From assembly GCA_900762325.1 (NCBI GenBank), contig CAAFGG010000007.1, positions 1-54,421 of the forward strand: 54,421 bases of DNA, given 5' to 3'. This DNA is from an uncultured Collinsella sp. (lineage in GTDB: Bacteria; Actinomycetota; Coriobacteriia; Coriobacteriales; Coriobacteriaceae). Under the pieces are notes generated by a model, which was not told the DNA's origin, did not search any database, and saw only the letters and a list, made by a program, of their open reading frames with translations. Shown one piece after another: positions 7,768-16,732 of the stretch. The number at the start of each line of letters is the position of its first letter. Positions within the stretch are counted from its first letter, which is position 1. The position numbers were made by a program, and so were the translations under genes.

Positions 7768-8532
7768 ATGGCAGGAAGACGCGAAAAACTGCGCCGCGTT
7801 GGGATCATCCCCGAATATCGTGGCTTTACCCCCGATGGCCTGGCCAGCGGAGACGCGATCGACATGACGGTCGATGAGCTCGAAGTCCTGCGCCTGTGCG
7901 ACCTGGAAGGCCTCAATCAGAAGGCTGTCGCCCAGCAAATGGGCATCGCCCGCGCCACCGTGGCGGCCATCTGCAGCCGCGCACATCGCAAGGTGGCAAA
8001 CGCGCTGGTCAACGGGCGGGCGCTCGTCATCGAGGGCGGCACTATCGCGTACTCCCCCATCACCGCAACGACGGCCGCATGGCCAGCAAAGGAGGTCGGC
8101 GCCATGAGGGTGGCAACGACGTACGACAACGGCAACATCTTTATGCACTTTGGCCGTAGCGAGCAGTTCAAGATCTACGACATCCAGGATGGCAAGGTGC
8201 TCAACGAACAGGTCGTGGGCACCGGCGGCACCGGTCACGGCGCATTGGCGGGCCTGCTTGCCAACGGCGGCGTCGACACGCTCATCTGCGGCGGTATCGG
8301 CGGCGGCGCCATCAACGCGCTCACCCAGGCCGGCATCACGGTCTACGCGGGCGCCCAGGGCAGCTGCGACGCCTGCGTCGAGGCCCTTATCGCGGGCACG
8401 CTCGCGCAGACCGGCGAGGCCACCTGCGACTGCCACGGTCACGACCACGAGCACGCCCATGAGCATGGCGAGTCCTGCGGCTGCCACGGCCATCACGAGC
8501 ACAAGGGCCACGAGGGTTGCGGCTGCCACTAG
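7768..8532 (+). CDS. DUF134 DNA-binding domain fused to NifX/NifB-type cofactor-binding domain with His/Cys-rich tail
   Basis: A 254-residue protein with three parts. Residues 1-85 are a DUF134-type helix-turn-helix domain (ELEVLRLCDLEGLNQKAVAQQMGIARATV). Residues 113-213 match the dinitrogenase iron-molybdenum cofactor (NifB/NifX) fold: RVATTYDNGNIFMHFGRSEQF, GTGGTGHGALAGLL, CGGIGGGAINAL. Residues 219-254 are a His/Cys-rich tail (CDCHGHDHEHAHEHG, CGCHGHHEHKGHEGCGCH) that should bind metal. Start ATG 7768 has GGAG five bases upstream. No nitrogenase genes are nearby, so a metal- or Fe-S-responsive regulator or metal carrier is more likely than a nitrogenase role. That function is inferred. 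A strong internal ribosome-binding site precedes Met113. The gene is followed by a strong hairpin. Confidence 0.88.
   Translation: MAGRREKLRRVGIIPEYRGFTPDGLASGDAIDMTVDELEVLRLCDLEGLNQKAVAQQMGIARATVAAICSRAHRKVANALVNGRALVIEGGTIAYSPITATTAAWPAKEVGAMRVATTYDNGNIFMHFGRSEQFKIYDIQDGKVLNEQVVGTGGTGHGALAGLLANGGVDTLICGGIGGGAINALTQAGITVYAGAQGSCDACVEALIAGTLAQTGEATCDCHGHDHEHAHEHGESCGCHGHHEHKGHEGCGCH
8088..8106 (+). promoter_or_regulatory. Internal in-frame ribosome-binding site and start
   Basis: AAAGGAGG at 8088-8095 stands 8 nt before an in-frame ATG at 8104-8106, which is codon 113. That is exactly where the NifX-like domain begins. Initiation here would give a free 142-residue NifX-plus-tail protein. Confidence 0.55.
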
Positions 8533-8590
8533 CGGCAAATACCCTGCCGCCAGCACGCTCCCACGCGTACAACAACCTGCAAACGAACGG

Positions 8591-8626
8591 CGAAGGCCGC
8601 CTGGAATACGATCCAGGCGGCCTTCG
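8591..8626. terminator. Hairpin between convergent DUF134-NifX and ffh genes
   Basis: Perfect 15-bp stem (8591-8605 with 8612-8626, 6-nt loop) between the convergent stops. It lacks a clear U-tract on the plus strand and has a short T-rich flank on the minus strand. Likely a bidirectional terminator. Confidence 0.75.
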
Positions 8627-8649
8627 TCATACACAACTCAAAAGAGCCA

Positions 8650-10125
8650 TTACTTTTTATTGCGCATCTGCGCTTCCATCTGGCGCAGCAGCTCCATATC
8701 GGACTTGGGACCGCCCGTACCCAGGCCGCCCATGCCGCCCAGACCCATAGCGTCCAGCCCAGGGATATTGGGCATGCGCATCTTCTTGCCCTTCTTGCCC
8801 TTTTTGCCCTTCTTGCCGCCGGCCTGTGCCTGATTGGCCATCGTGCGCATGCGGCCCATCATCTTGTTCATCTCGCCCCACTGCTTCATAAGGCTATTGA
8901 CCTCGGTGGGGGTCACACCGGCGCCCTTGGCGATACGCGCGCGACGCTGGCCGTTGATGATGGAGGGACGCAGACGCTCCTCCTTAGTCATCGACATGAT
9001 GATGGCCTCGTTCTTGTCGAAGATGCCCTCGTCCAGGTTACCGCCCATCTGGTTGAGCGCGCGCTGGCCACCGGGGAGCATGCCCAGGATACCCTTCATG
9101 CCGCCCATCTTTTTGACGGCTTTCATCTGGTCGAGCATGTCGTTCATGGTAAAGCCCTCGCGCAGCATGCGCTCGGCAGCCTCGAGCTGTTCGGCATCGG
9201 CGGCCTCCTGGGCCTTCTCGATGATGCCGATAACGTCGCCCATGCCCAAGATTCGCCTGGCCATGCGATCGGGATAGAACGGCTCAAGCGAATCGGGTTT
9301 CTCGCCCATGCTCACAAACTTGATGGGCTTGCCGGTCACCTGACGCACCGAAAGCGCGCCACCGCCACGGGCGTCACCGTCGAGCTTGGAGATAATCACA
9401 CCATCAAAGTCGGTGCGCTCAGCAAACGTCGAGACCACGTTGACGATATCCTGGCCGGTCATGGCGTCGACGACCATCAGCACCTGGTCGGGCTTGACGG
9501 CCTTCTTGATGTCGACGGCCTCCTGCATCATCTGCTCGTCGATCTGAAGACGTCCGGCGGTATCGACGATGACCACGTCACGCAGGTGGTCGACGGCCTC
9601 CTGGATGGCGCCCTTGGCGATGTCGACCGGGTGCTCGCCGTCACCGCGGAAGACCGGCACGCCGATCTCGCCACCGAGCGTGGCAAGCTGGTCGGCAGCA
9701 GCGGGACGGTAGACGTCGCACGCGGCGAGCAGCGGCGAGCGGCCCTGCTTCTTGAGCAGGTAGGCAAGCTTTACGGCAGCCGTGGTCTTACCGGAGCCCT
9801 GCAGGCCCACGAGCATGATGACATTAGGAATGCGGTTACTAAAAACGAGCTTGCTCTCGGCGGAGCCGAGCATCTCGGTGAGCTCGTCGAGCACGATCTT
9901 GACGACGTTTTGCGCCGGCGACAGCGACTCCATGACCTCGGCGGTCATGCAGCGCTCCTTGGTCTTAGCAACGAACTCCTTGACGACCTTAAAGTTAACG
10001 TCGGCCTCGAGCAGCGCCATGCGAATGTCGCGCATGGCCGAGGTGATATCGGCCTCGGTCAGCTTACCCTTGCCGCGCAGGCGGTCAAATGTGTCGTTGA
10101 GGCGATCGCTCAGAGAATCAAACAC
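8650..10125 (-). CDS. ffh: Signal recognition particle protein Ffh (SRP54)
   Basis: GTPase that binds signal sequences on nascent chains together with 4.5S/SRP RNA and delivers ribosomes to FtsY. 491 residues. The N domain covers 1-85. The G domain has P-loop GLQGSGKT at 107-114, then DTAGRLQIDE and SKLDGDARGG. The Met-rich M domain begins around 325 (GFTMNDMLDQMKAVKKMGGMKG). A basic Gly-Lys repeat (GGKKGKKGKKGKK) precedes the C-terminal tail. The GTG start at 10125 follows AAGGAG. It is last in the smc-ftsY-ffh run, so the SRP GTPase and its receptor are co-transcribed. No SRP RNA gene was recognised in the window. Confidence 0.97.
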   Translation of the reverse strand: MFDSLSDRLNDTFDRLRGKGKLTEADITSAMRDIRMALLEADVNFKVVKEFVAKTKERCMTAEVMESLSPAQNVVKIVLDELTEMLGSAESKLVFSNRIPNVIMLVGLQGSGKTTAAVKLAYLLKKQGRSPLLAACDVYRPAAADQLATLGGEIGVPVFRGDGEHPVDIAKGAIQEAVDHLRDVVIVDTAGRLQIDEQMMQEAVDIKKAVKPDQVLMVVDAMTGQDIVNVVSTFAERTDFDGVIISKLDGDARGGGALSVRQVTGKPIKFVSMGEKPDSLEPFYPDRMARRILGMGDVIGIIEKAQEAADAEQLEAAERMLREGFTMNDMLDQMKAVKKMGGMKGILGMLPGGQRALNQMGGNLDEGIFDKNEAIIMSMTKEERLRPSIINGQRRARIAKGAGVTPTEVNSLMKQWGEMNKMMGRMRTMANQAQAGGKKGKKGKKGKKMRMPNIPGLDAMGLGGMGGLGTGGPKSDMELLRQMEAQMRNKK

Positions 10126-10135
10126 TGGTTACTCC

Positions 10136-11053
10136 TTAATTGGACTCGCCCACCAGGGCGCGGCAGAAATCTTTGGCATTGAACTCCTGCAGGTCATCGA
10201 CCTGCTCGCCCACGCCAATGCGCAGGATAGGGAGCTTGAGCTTCTCAGCCACGGCCATGGCGATACCGCCTTTTGCCGTGCCGTCGAGCTTGGTCATGAT
10301 AATACCGTCCAGGCCCAGCGCCTCGTTAAACTCGAGCGCCTGGTTCAGACCGTTCTGGCCGGTGGCAGCATCGATCACGAGCACGACCGAGACGGGCATG
10401 GGGCCGGCGGCCATATTGGCGGCGCGCTTACGCGTCACGTTAACCACCTTGGCAAGCTCGCGCATGAGTTCGGGGCTTGTGTGCAGACGACCGGCGGTGT
10501 CGATCAGCACCAGGTCGCTGCCGCGCTTATCGGCCTCATCGAGCACGTCGTAGCACACGCTCGCCGGGTCGGAACCGCGATCGCGCTTGATGACGGGGAC
10601 GCCGGCGCGCTGACCCCACACATCGAGCTGCTCGATGGCGGCGGCGCGGAAGGTATCGGCAGAACCGATCACCACGTTCTTGCCGCGGGCAGCCATGGCG
10701 CTCGCAATCTTGCCGACCGTTGTGGTCTTGCCGGCGCCGTTGATGCCCACAAACAGCACGCAGCTCGGCGTATCGGAAAACGGATCACGCTCAACAGGCA
10801 CAAAATGGCCCTCGAGCTGCTCGGCCAGAGCGCGGCGAAGCTGCGGGGCGGTCTTAAGGTTCTTCTTGGCAGCAGCATCACGCAGGTCATCGGAGACCTG
10901 AATAGCGACCTCGGCACCCATGTCACCCATGACGAGGGTGTCCTCAAGGTCCTCCCAAAAGTCCTCGTCGACCTCGCCGCCAAAGTAGAAGACCTCGTTG
11001 AGGGCCTCGCGGCTGCGCTCAAGTCCGCGCGAGAGAGCGTCAAAGAATCCCAT
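10136..11053 (-). CDS. ftsY: SRP receptor FtsY
   Basis: Membrane-associated SRP receptor GTPase that pairs with Ffh. 305 residues, a minimal NG version without the long acidic A domain of enterobacteria. The N domain covers 1-95, P-loop GINGAGKT is at 103-110, followed by ADTFRAAAIEQL, DTAGRLHTS and TKLDGTAKGG. The N-terminal MGFFDALSRGLERSREAL may form the amphipathic membrane-targeting helix. Its ATG overlaps the smc stop by one base (TAATG), indicating translational coupling. ffh starts 10 bp downstream, so both partners of the SRP cycle are made together. Confidence 0.97.
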   Translation of the reverse strand: MGFFDALSRGLERSREALNEVFYFGGEVDEDFWEDLEDTLVMGDMGAEVAIQVSDDLRDAAAKKNLKTAPQLRRALAEQLEGHFVPVERDPFSDTPSCVLFVGINGAGKTTTVGKIASAMAARGKNVVIGSADTFRAAAIEQLDVWGQRAGVPVIKRDRGSDPASVCYDVLDEADKRGSDLVLIDTAGRLHTSPELMRELAKVVNVTRKRAANMAAGPMPVSVVLVIDAATGQNGLNQALEFNEALGLDGIIMTKLDGTAKGGIAMAVAEKLKLPILRIGVGEQVDDLQEFNAKDFCRALVGESN

Positions 11054-14000
11054 TATGCATTCACGACCTTTCCGGTTTCGCGATCGAGTTTTTGCGAGAC
11101 GACGCGGCTGACGCCGTCGGCTTGCATCGAGACGCCATAGAGAACGTCAGCGTCTTCCATAGTACGGCGCTGATGCGAAATGACCAAGAGCTGTGTATCG
11201 GAACGCAGCACATCGAGGGCTCCGATGAGCTTGGACAGGTTGGCGTCATCAAGCGCCGCCTCGACCTCGTCCAGCACATAGAACGGTACCGTGCGCGTGC
11301 GGTACACGGCAAAGAGCAGGGCGAGCGCCGTCAGACTCTTCTCGCCGCCCGACATGAGCATCATCTTGGTGATGCGCTTGCCGCGCGGCTGCGCCACGAC
11401 CTCGATACCCGTCTCGGCCGGATGCTCGGGATCGGTCATCTCCAGATGAGCCTGACCACCCGGGAACAGCATGGCGAAGATCTCGCGAAAGTTCGCATCG
11501 ACCTTCTCAAAGGTCACCAGGAAGGCCTTACGCATCTTGCGGTCGATGGCCACGATGATCTTGGTGAGCGCCTTGCGCGCGCTCTCCAGATCGGCCAGCT
11601 GCTCCTCGATGTAATCGGCGCGACGCTTGAGCTGCTCGTACTCCTCCATGGCAACTTGGTTAACGGGACCGAGGTTGTTGATCTGGCGCACAAGCTGGTT
11701 GAGCTCGCGCTCGGCGGCATCGCGGTCGGTGGGCGCCGGAAGCATGAGCGCTTCCTCGAGTACCGTGGTGCCATCGGCGGTAATGGCCTTAATGGCGGCC
11801 TCTACCTGCACCTCAAGCTTGCCGCGTGCGACCTTGAACTCGTTTTGCGTGGCGGTGGCGGTATCGACCCGCTCCTTAGCGCGGACAACCTCTGCCTTGG
11901 CATCCTCGATGGTTTTCTTGAGCGAAGCGGAGTCCGCCTCCTCCAGAGAGGCCTGGTCACGCAGGCGCGCTGCCCAATCCGACGCGCGTTCCAACAGGGC
12001 CGAATAGCGTTCGTGCATGGGGTCGACGCGCAGGCGCAACAGCTCGAGTGAGCGCGAGGCCTGACGTGTTCCGCGGATACGGCGGTCGATGCCCTCAAGA
12101 CGATGCTCCAGGTCGGGTACGCGGCCCTTCAGCGAACGAAGGCGCTCGCTCGTCTGGGCCAGGCGGACCTTGGCATCGGCGAGCTTACCGGCAGCCTCGG
12201 AATCGTCACGGCGAACGCGGTCGAGCTCGTCATTGGCCTCGGCAATCTGAAGGCCCAGGTCGCTTGCCTGCGCTCGGGCCTCGTCCCGCGAACGGGTGAG
12301 TTCGTCAACGCGCGGGCGCGCAGCGCGAACGGCCTCGGCGGCCTGCTCGCGGCGCTTGAAGATGCGCACGCGCTCGACCTCGGCATTGTTGGCGCTTTGC
12401 TCCAAGCGGCCGATCTCGGAGAGCAGCGAGCGACGCTCGCCCTCAAGACGGGCGATCTCGCCGGCGGCATCGCCCTCGGCGGCATGCGCTTCCTCGACGG
12501 CGGCGTTGGCCTCAACGACTTGGTCCGAAGCATGATCAAAGATGGCAGCCAGATCGGGTTCCAGGCCCTCCAGCTCGCGAATGCGACGCTTGCGCTCCAA
12601 AGCACCCGAAGCCTCGCCGGCGTCGAGCCCCACACGTACCAGGCCGCCGCAGGCGACGCGGGCACCATCGGGGGTCACGTAAATCACGCCGTCAACGACC
12701 GGCGCCGACAGCGCGGCAGCAAGATCGTCCACGACGTAATAACCGCCGAGCAGCGCCTCGACGACGGGACCGTAGCCCGCACGCACGGACAGACGATCGA
12801 CCAGGCGGGAACCGGCAGCGCCCTTAGCGGCAGCAGAGGCGCTCACGCCGCGCGCCATCAACAGTGCCTCACCCGAGGCCTTCTTTTGGTCCAGGGCCGC
12901 GCGACCGGCACGCTCAAGCGTGGCGGCGTCATCAAACAAAAGAGCATCGATATCGCCGGCAAGCAGCTGCTCGACCAGGCCCTCGAGCTCACGAGGAGCC
13001 TCGAGCACGTCACCCAGACGACCCGAGACATCATCGCCCAGCGCGCCCATCAGACGGCTCACCAGCGGCGAGCTGTCAGCCATGCGGGCATCGAGCTTCT
13101 TTTGGCTGGCAAGCTCCGAGCGCACCTCGGACAGCTTGTTGCGCGCCTCGCTCTCGCGGGCACGTAGATCCTTAAGGGCTGCACGGGCGACCTCGGTAGC
13201 CTCGCGCGCATCAATCTGGGCTTGACGGGCCTGATCGAGAGCACCCTCAAGCTCCTCGGCGCGGTCGCGACGGCTCTCGAGCGAAGCCGTGACTTCCTCG
13301 AGCTGCTCGTCGATCTGCTCCAGGCGCGAGGCGTACATGTTGTCCTCGACCTCGGCGTTGCTCAGCGAGTCCTTCACCTTGGCGAGTTCGAGCGCCGCGT
13401 TATCGGCCACACGCTGCACATCGCGTTGCTCACGCGTAAGCTGCGAAATCTGATTGTCGAGCGCCACGCGCCGCTCGTGGAGCTCAGCGGCGGCAGGACC
13501 AGCGGCGTCAACGTCCTCCTGGGCCTGCATGTGCGCGCCGGTCACTTCCTCAAGCTGCGCACGTGCATCCTCGAGCTCCTCGACAACGCGACGACGCTGA
13601 TGCTCGGAGCTCGAGATCTGGCCGCGCATGTCGGACAGGCGCGACACCATATTGTGGCCCTTTTCCTCGAGCAGGCGCATATCGGAGTTAATGCGACCGA
13701 CCACGTCTTGCATATGGCGGCGCTGCTCGCCCAGGTCGCCCACAAACAGGCCCTTTTCCTCGAGCATAACCTGGAGCTTCTCGAGCTCGCGCTCCTTTTC
13801 GCCCATGCGGTACTGCGCAAGCTCCAGCTCGGCGGCGCCTTCCTTGGAGCGGCTCTCCAAGTCGTTCCACTGCGACTGCAGCGAACGAAGCTCGTCGACG
13901 GCCAGCATCTGCGTAAGTTCGTTCGCGCGCGAGGACAGCTCTTTGTACTTGCGCGCGCGATCGACCTGACGCTCCAGCGGCCGCAGCTGACGGGCGATTT

Positions 14001-14589
14001 CCTTATTGATGTCGCGGGCACGGGTCAAGTGCTCGTCCATCGATTTAATCTTTTTGAGCGCACGCTCCTTGCGGCGTTTGTGCTTGGAGATGCCGGCGGC
14101 CTCCTCGATGAGGGCACGGCGCTCCTCGGGGCGGCTCTGCAAAATGGCGTCGAGCTTGCCCTGGCTGATGATGGAATGCGTATCCTTACCCAGGCCCGAA
14201 TCGTGCAGGATGTCCTGAATGTCCATCAGGCGGCACGGGCTCGAGTTGATGAGGTACTCGCTTTCGCCCGAGCGATACATACGACGGGTGATGGCGACCT
14301 CGTCAAAGTCGACGGGCAGCATATGGTCCGAGTTATCGAGCACCAGAGTGACCTCGGCGACACCCACCGGCTTGCGCGCTGACGAGCCCGAGAAGATGAC
14401 ATCCTCCATGGCCTGGCCGCGCAGCTGCTTGGCGCTCTGCTCGCCCAGGACCCACAGAATCGAGTCAGAGATGTTCGATTTTCCCGAGCCGTTGGGACCG
14501 ACGATGACGGTCAGGCCCGGCTCAAACGTCATATGGGCGCGGTCGGCAAACGACTTGAACCCTTTGAGCGTGAGGGACTTGAGATACAC
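11053..14589 (-). CDS. smc: Chromosome segregation protein SMC
   Basis: ATPase of the SMC-ScpAB condensin that organises and separates chromosomes. 1178 residues, the normal bacterial length. The N-terminal ATPase lobe has Walker A GPNGSGKS at 31-38. Long coiled coils flank a hinge around residues 510-660 (SSPLVSRLMGALGDDVSGRLG, then GRLVR-like Gly motifs). The C-terminal lobe carries the signature LMSGGEKSLTALAL and Walker B FYVLDEVEAALDD. It starts with GTG at 14589, 10 bp after rnc, and overlaps ftsY by one base. The order rnc-smc-ftsY-ffh is widely conserved in Gram-positive bacteria. scpA and scpB are not in this window. Confidence 0.98.
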   Translation of the reverse strand: MYLKSLTLKGFKSFADRAHMTFEPGLTVIVGPNGSGKSNISDSILWVLGEQSAKQLRGQAMEDVIFSGSSARKPVGVAEVTLVLDNSDHMLPVDFDEVAITRRMYRSGESEYLINSSPCRLMDIQDILHDSGLGKDTHSIISQGKLDAILQSRPEERRALIEEAAGISKHKRRKERALKKIKSMDEHLTRARDINKEIARQLRPLERQVDRARKYKELSSRANELTQMLAVDELRSLQSQWNDLESRSKEGAAELELAQYRMGEKERELEKLQVMLEEKGLFVGDLGEQRRHMQDVVGRINSDMRLLEEKGHNMVSRLSDMRGQISSSEHQRRRVVEELEDARAQLEEVTGAHMQAQEDVDAAGPAAAELHERRVALDNQISQLTREQRDVQRVADNAALELAKVKDSLSNAEVEDNMYASRLEQIDEQLEEVTASLESRRDRAEELEGALDQARQAQIDAREATEVARAALKDLRARESEARNKLSEVRSELASQKKLDARMADSSPLVSRLMGALGDDVSGRLGDVLEAPRELEGLVEQLLAGDIDALLFDDAATLERAGRAALDQKKASGEALLMARGVSASAAAKGAAGSRLVDRLSVRAGYGPVVEALLGGYYVVDDLAAALSAPVVDGVIYVTPDGARVACGGLVRVGLDAGEASGALERKRRIRELEGLEPDLAAIFDHASDQVVEANAAVEEAHAAEGDAAGEIARLEGERRSLLSEIGRLEQSANNAEVERVRIFKRREQAAEAVRAARPRVDELTRSRDEARAQASDLGLQIAEANDELDRVRRDDSEAAGKLADAKVRLAQTSERLRSLKGRVPDLEHRLEGIDRRIRGTRQASRSLELLRLRVDPMHERYSALLERASDWAARLRDQASLEEADSASLKKTIEDAKAEVVRAKERVDTATATQNEFKVARGKLEVQVEAAIKAITADGTTVLEEALMLPAPTDRDAAERELNQLVRQINNLGPVNQVAMEEYEQLKRRADYIEEQLADLESARKALTKIIVAIDRKMRKAFLVTFEKVDANFREIFAMLFPGGQAHLEMTDPEHPAETGIEVVAQPRGKRITKMMLMSGGEKSLTALALLFAVYRTRTVPFYVLDEVEAALDDANLSKLIGALDVLRSDTQLLVISHQRRTMEDADVLYGVSMQADGVSRVVSQKLDRETGKVVNA

Positions 14590-14599
14590 GGTTCCTCGC

Positions 14600-15325
14600 T
14601 TAAACAGGCTTCTTGTTGAGAATCACGCCGTTGGTGGTGTAGCCCATGCGGTCAAGTGCCTCGAGTGCAGCGGCTCCCTCGGCTTCCTTCTTTGAGGAGC
14701 CGGAGCCGCGACCCTGGCGAATACCATCGATCAACACCACGGCGGTAAAGGTGGGCGCATGCGCCGGGCCCTCGGAGCCAACGAGCTTATACGCCGGGGG
14801 TTCGTGACCGTCGGCTTGCACGCACTCCTGCAAGAACGATTTGGGGTTCGCGGGGTGCTCGGCACGCTCGGAAGCCAAATGCGGCTTAAGCGTACGGTGG
14901 ATAAACTCCGCTGCGGCATCCCAGCCGGCGTCCAGGTACAGCGCGCCCACGAGCGACTCGTAGACGTTCTCGAGCGCCGAATGCAGGCCGCGCGCACCGG
15001 TACCGGTCTCGGAGGCACCAAAGATGATGATGTCGTCGATACCCAGCTCGTGCGACACCTCGGACAGCGTGGCGCCCGAGACAAGCGACACCTTCAGGCG
15101 CGTGAGCTTGCCCTCGTCAAACTCCGGATAGGACTCAAAGAGCGAACGAGCGACGACGGCGCCCAAAATGGAATCGCCCAAGAACTCAAGGCGCTCATAG
15201 CTGGCAGAAACCGGCTGGCCCTCGACTGCCGAGGGATGCGTGAGCGCCGCGCGCAGCAGCACCTTGTCATTGAACTCGTGGCCCAGAATCTCCTGTGCGC
15301 GCGTAAGTCGTTCGGATAAAGCCAA
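14600..15325 (-). CDS. rnc: Ribonuclease III
   Basis: Double-strand-specific endoribonuclease that processes rRNA precursors and structured mRNAs. 241 residues. The N-terminal nuclease domain has the signature ERLEFLGDS at 44-52 and a second metal-binding region ENVYESLVGALYLD. The C-terminal dsRNA-binding domain runs roughly 158-226 and ends in GSGSSKKEAEGAAALEAL. Four bases separate it from the acpP stop and ten from the smc start, within the plsX-acpP-rnc-smc operon. Hairpins inside this operon could be its own substrates, but that is speculative. Confidence 0.97.
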   Translation of the reverse strand: MALSERLTRAQEILGHEFNDKVLLRAALTHPSAVEGQPVSASYERLEFLGDSILGAVVARSLFESYPEFDEGKLTRLKVSLVSGATLSEVSHELGIDDIIIFGASETGTGARGLHSALENVYESLVGALYLDAGWDAAAEFIHRTLKPHLASERAEHPANPKSFLQECVQADGHEPPAYKLVGSEGPAHAPTFTAVVLIDGIRQGRGSGSSKKEAEGAAALEALDRMGYTTNGVILNKKPV

Positions 15326-15328
15326 GAC

Positions 15329-15571
15329 CTAAGCCTCCCTGGCGTTTTCAATCGCGTCGACGGCGTCGGCGACAGAGTTGAGCGAGAGCAGGGTCTCATC
15401 ATCGATCTCGAGATTGAACTCGTCCTCGATAGCCGTAACCAGCTGCAGGCGCTCGAGCGAGTTGGCATCGAGGTCGTCAAAGGTGGTCTCATCGCTAATT
15501 TCGGCAACATCGACGCCCAGAACGTCAGCAGCGACCTCGGCGATCTTGTCGAAGATTTCGGAGCGGTCCAT
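15329..15571 (-). CDS. acpP: Acyl carrier protein
   Basis: An 80-residue acidic carrier protein. The 4'-phosphopantetheine attachment serine is Ser38 in DANSLERL. The usual motif is DSL; here Asn replaces the Asp before the serine, an uncommon but probably tolerated change. Helix pattern and acidity fit fatty-acid ACP. Start ATG 15571 has GAGGAAG upstream. It sits between plsX, whose substrate is acyl-ACP, and rnc, as in many Gram-positive genomes. A TAGAAT -10 element and a perfect 22-bp palindrome precede it, so it probably has its own regulated promoter in addition to read-through from plsX. Confidence 0.93.
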   Translation of the reverse strand: MDRSEIFDKIAEVAADVLGVDVAEISDETTFDDLDANSLERLQLVTAIEDEFNLEIDDETLLSLNSVADAVDAIENAREA

Positions 15572-15607
15572 AGCGCTTCCTCTCATAGTGCATGAATACC
15601 AAAAGAA

Positions 15608-15648
15608 TGGTACCGCCCGGGCGGTACCAAGACACGGTTCTGATTCTA
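15608..15648 (-). promoter_or_regulatory. acpP promoter region with 22-bp palindrome
   Basis: Perfect palindrome at 15608-15629 (TGGTACCGCCC and its mirror image) lies about 7 bp downstream of the start predicted from a TAGAAT -10 element (15643-15648). No good -35 is visible. The palindrome could be an operator, or, with the following ATTCTTTT, an attenuator. Confidence 0.45.
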
Positions 15649-15695
15649 CCCCACGAAGCAGGCCGCGAGGCACATAACAGCGCTCTAACTCGCTC

Positions 15696-16715
15696 TTACA
15701 AAACGATGCCGTCCATGGAGTTGGCGACGTTCTCGACCAGCCCCGCGCGCACGGCTTCGGCCGCCGCAAGCGTACCGTTTTTAACAGCCTCGACCGAGGT
15801 GGCGCCATGGCCGATCAGGACCACGCCACGCAGGCCCAAAAGAATCGCGCCGCCCTTGGCATCACCAGAGAGCTTGGCCTTAATCTCGCGCATCTGCTTT
15901 TTGATGAGCAGCGCGGCGATCTTGGTGCCGAGCGAGGCCATAAAGGCACCCTTGAGTTCCTGCAGCAAAAACTTGGCAGCGCCCTCGGTGGCCTTGAGCG
16001 CAATATTGCCCGACATGCCATCGGCAACGACGACATCGAAATTGCCCGAGGTGAGGTCGGTGCCTTCGCAGTTGCCCACAAAGCCGGGAACGGCGGCTTT
16101 CATGACCGGGAAGCAGGCCTTGGTAAAGTTGGAACCCTTCTCGTCCTCGGTGCCATTGGCAAGCAGGCCCACGCGGGGATGCTCGATGCCCAGGACGACG
16201 CGGGCATAGGCGCTACCCATCTGGGCAAAACGCACCATGTCATCGACCTCGACATCGGGGTTGGCGCCCATATCGCACAGCACCGTCAGACCGCCGGCGC
16301 GATTGGGCAGCGCATTGGTCAGACAGGGACGCACCGGCTGCTTCTTGCCTTCGGCCATATATCTAAACGGCGTCACATAGGCGGTGGCGGCAGCGGTCAT
16401 GGCACCGGTCGAGCCGGCGGAGAAGAACGCGTCCGCGTTGCCCTTTTTGATGGCGCGGCAGGCAAGCACGATCGACGATTTACGCTTGGTCATCACGGCG
16501 CGAATGGGATCGTCATCCATGGCGATAACGTCGGGTGCCTCAAGAGCCTCAACACGTGCATGGGAAGCAGCAAAGGGATTGACGATTTCAGCGGGGCCAG
16601 CTGCCAAGACCTCGATATCGGGATCGGCGGCAAGCGCAGCCTCGATACCATCGAGAACAACCTGAGGTTTCTCGTCTCCGCCCACAACGTCTACACAAAC
16701 GCGAACGTTACTCAT
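15696..16715 (-). CDS. plsX: Phosphate acyltransferase PlsX
   Basis: Converts acyl-ACP and phosphate to acyl-phosphate, the donor used by PlsY in phosphatidic acid synthesis. 339 residues from the preferred ATG 16715. AGGAGC lies at 16723-16728, too close to an earlier in-frame ATG at 16721. Family segments include DVVGGDEKP near the N-terminus, AFFSAGSTGAM, GLTVLCDMGANPD, LLANGTEDEKG, FVGNCEGTDL and DVVVADGMSGN. A soluble peripheral enzyme. It lies between rpmF and acpP, the conserved rpmF-plsX-acpP arrangement. It also connects with the fakA homologue upstream, since fatty acid kinase makes the same acyl-phosphate from exogenous fatty acids. Confidence 0.96.
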   Translation of the reverse strand: MSNVRVCVDVVGGDEKPQVVLDGIEAALAADPDIEVLAAGPAEIVNPFAASHARVEALEAPDVIAMDDDPIRAVMTKRKSSIVLACRAIKKGNADAFFSAGSTGAMTAAATAYVTPFRYMAEGKKQPVRPCLTNALPNRAGGLTVLCDMGANPDVEVDDMVRFAQMGSAYARVVLGIEHPRVGLLANGTEDEKGSNFTKACFPVMKAAVPGFVGNCEGTDLTSGNFDVVVADGMSGNIALKATEGAAKFLLQELKGAFMASLGTKIAALLIKKQMREIKAKLSGDAKGGAILLGLRGVVLIGHGATSVEAVKNGTLAAAEAVRAGLVENVANSMDGIVL

Positions 16716-16732
16716 ATACATGCTCCTTATAC

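Noticed and set aside
8784..8820. Short tandem repeat in ffh as a frameshift or minisatellite
   Set aside because: It encodes an in-frame Gly-Lys repeat in the basic C-terminal region of Ffh; the frame is intact.
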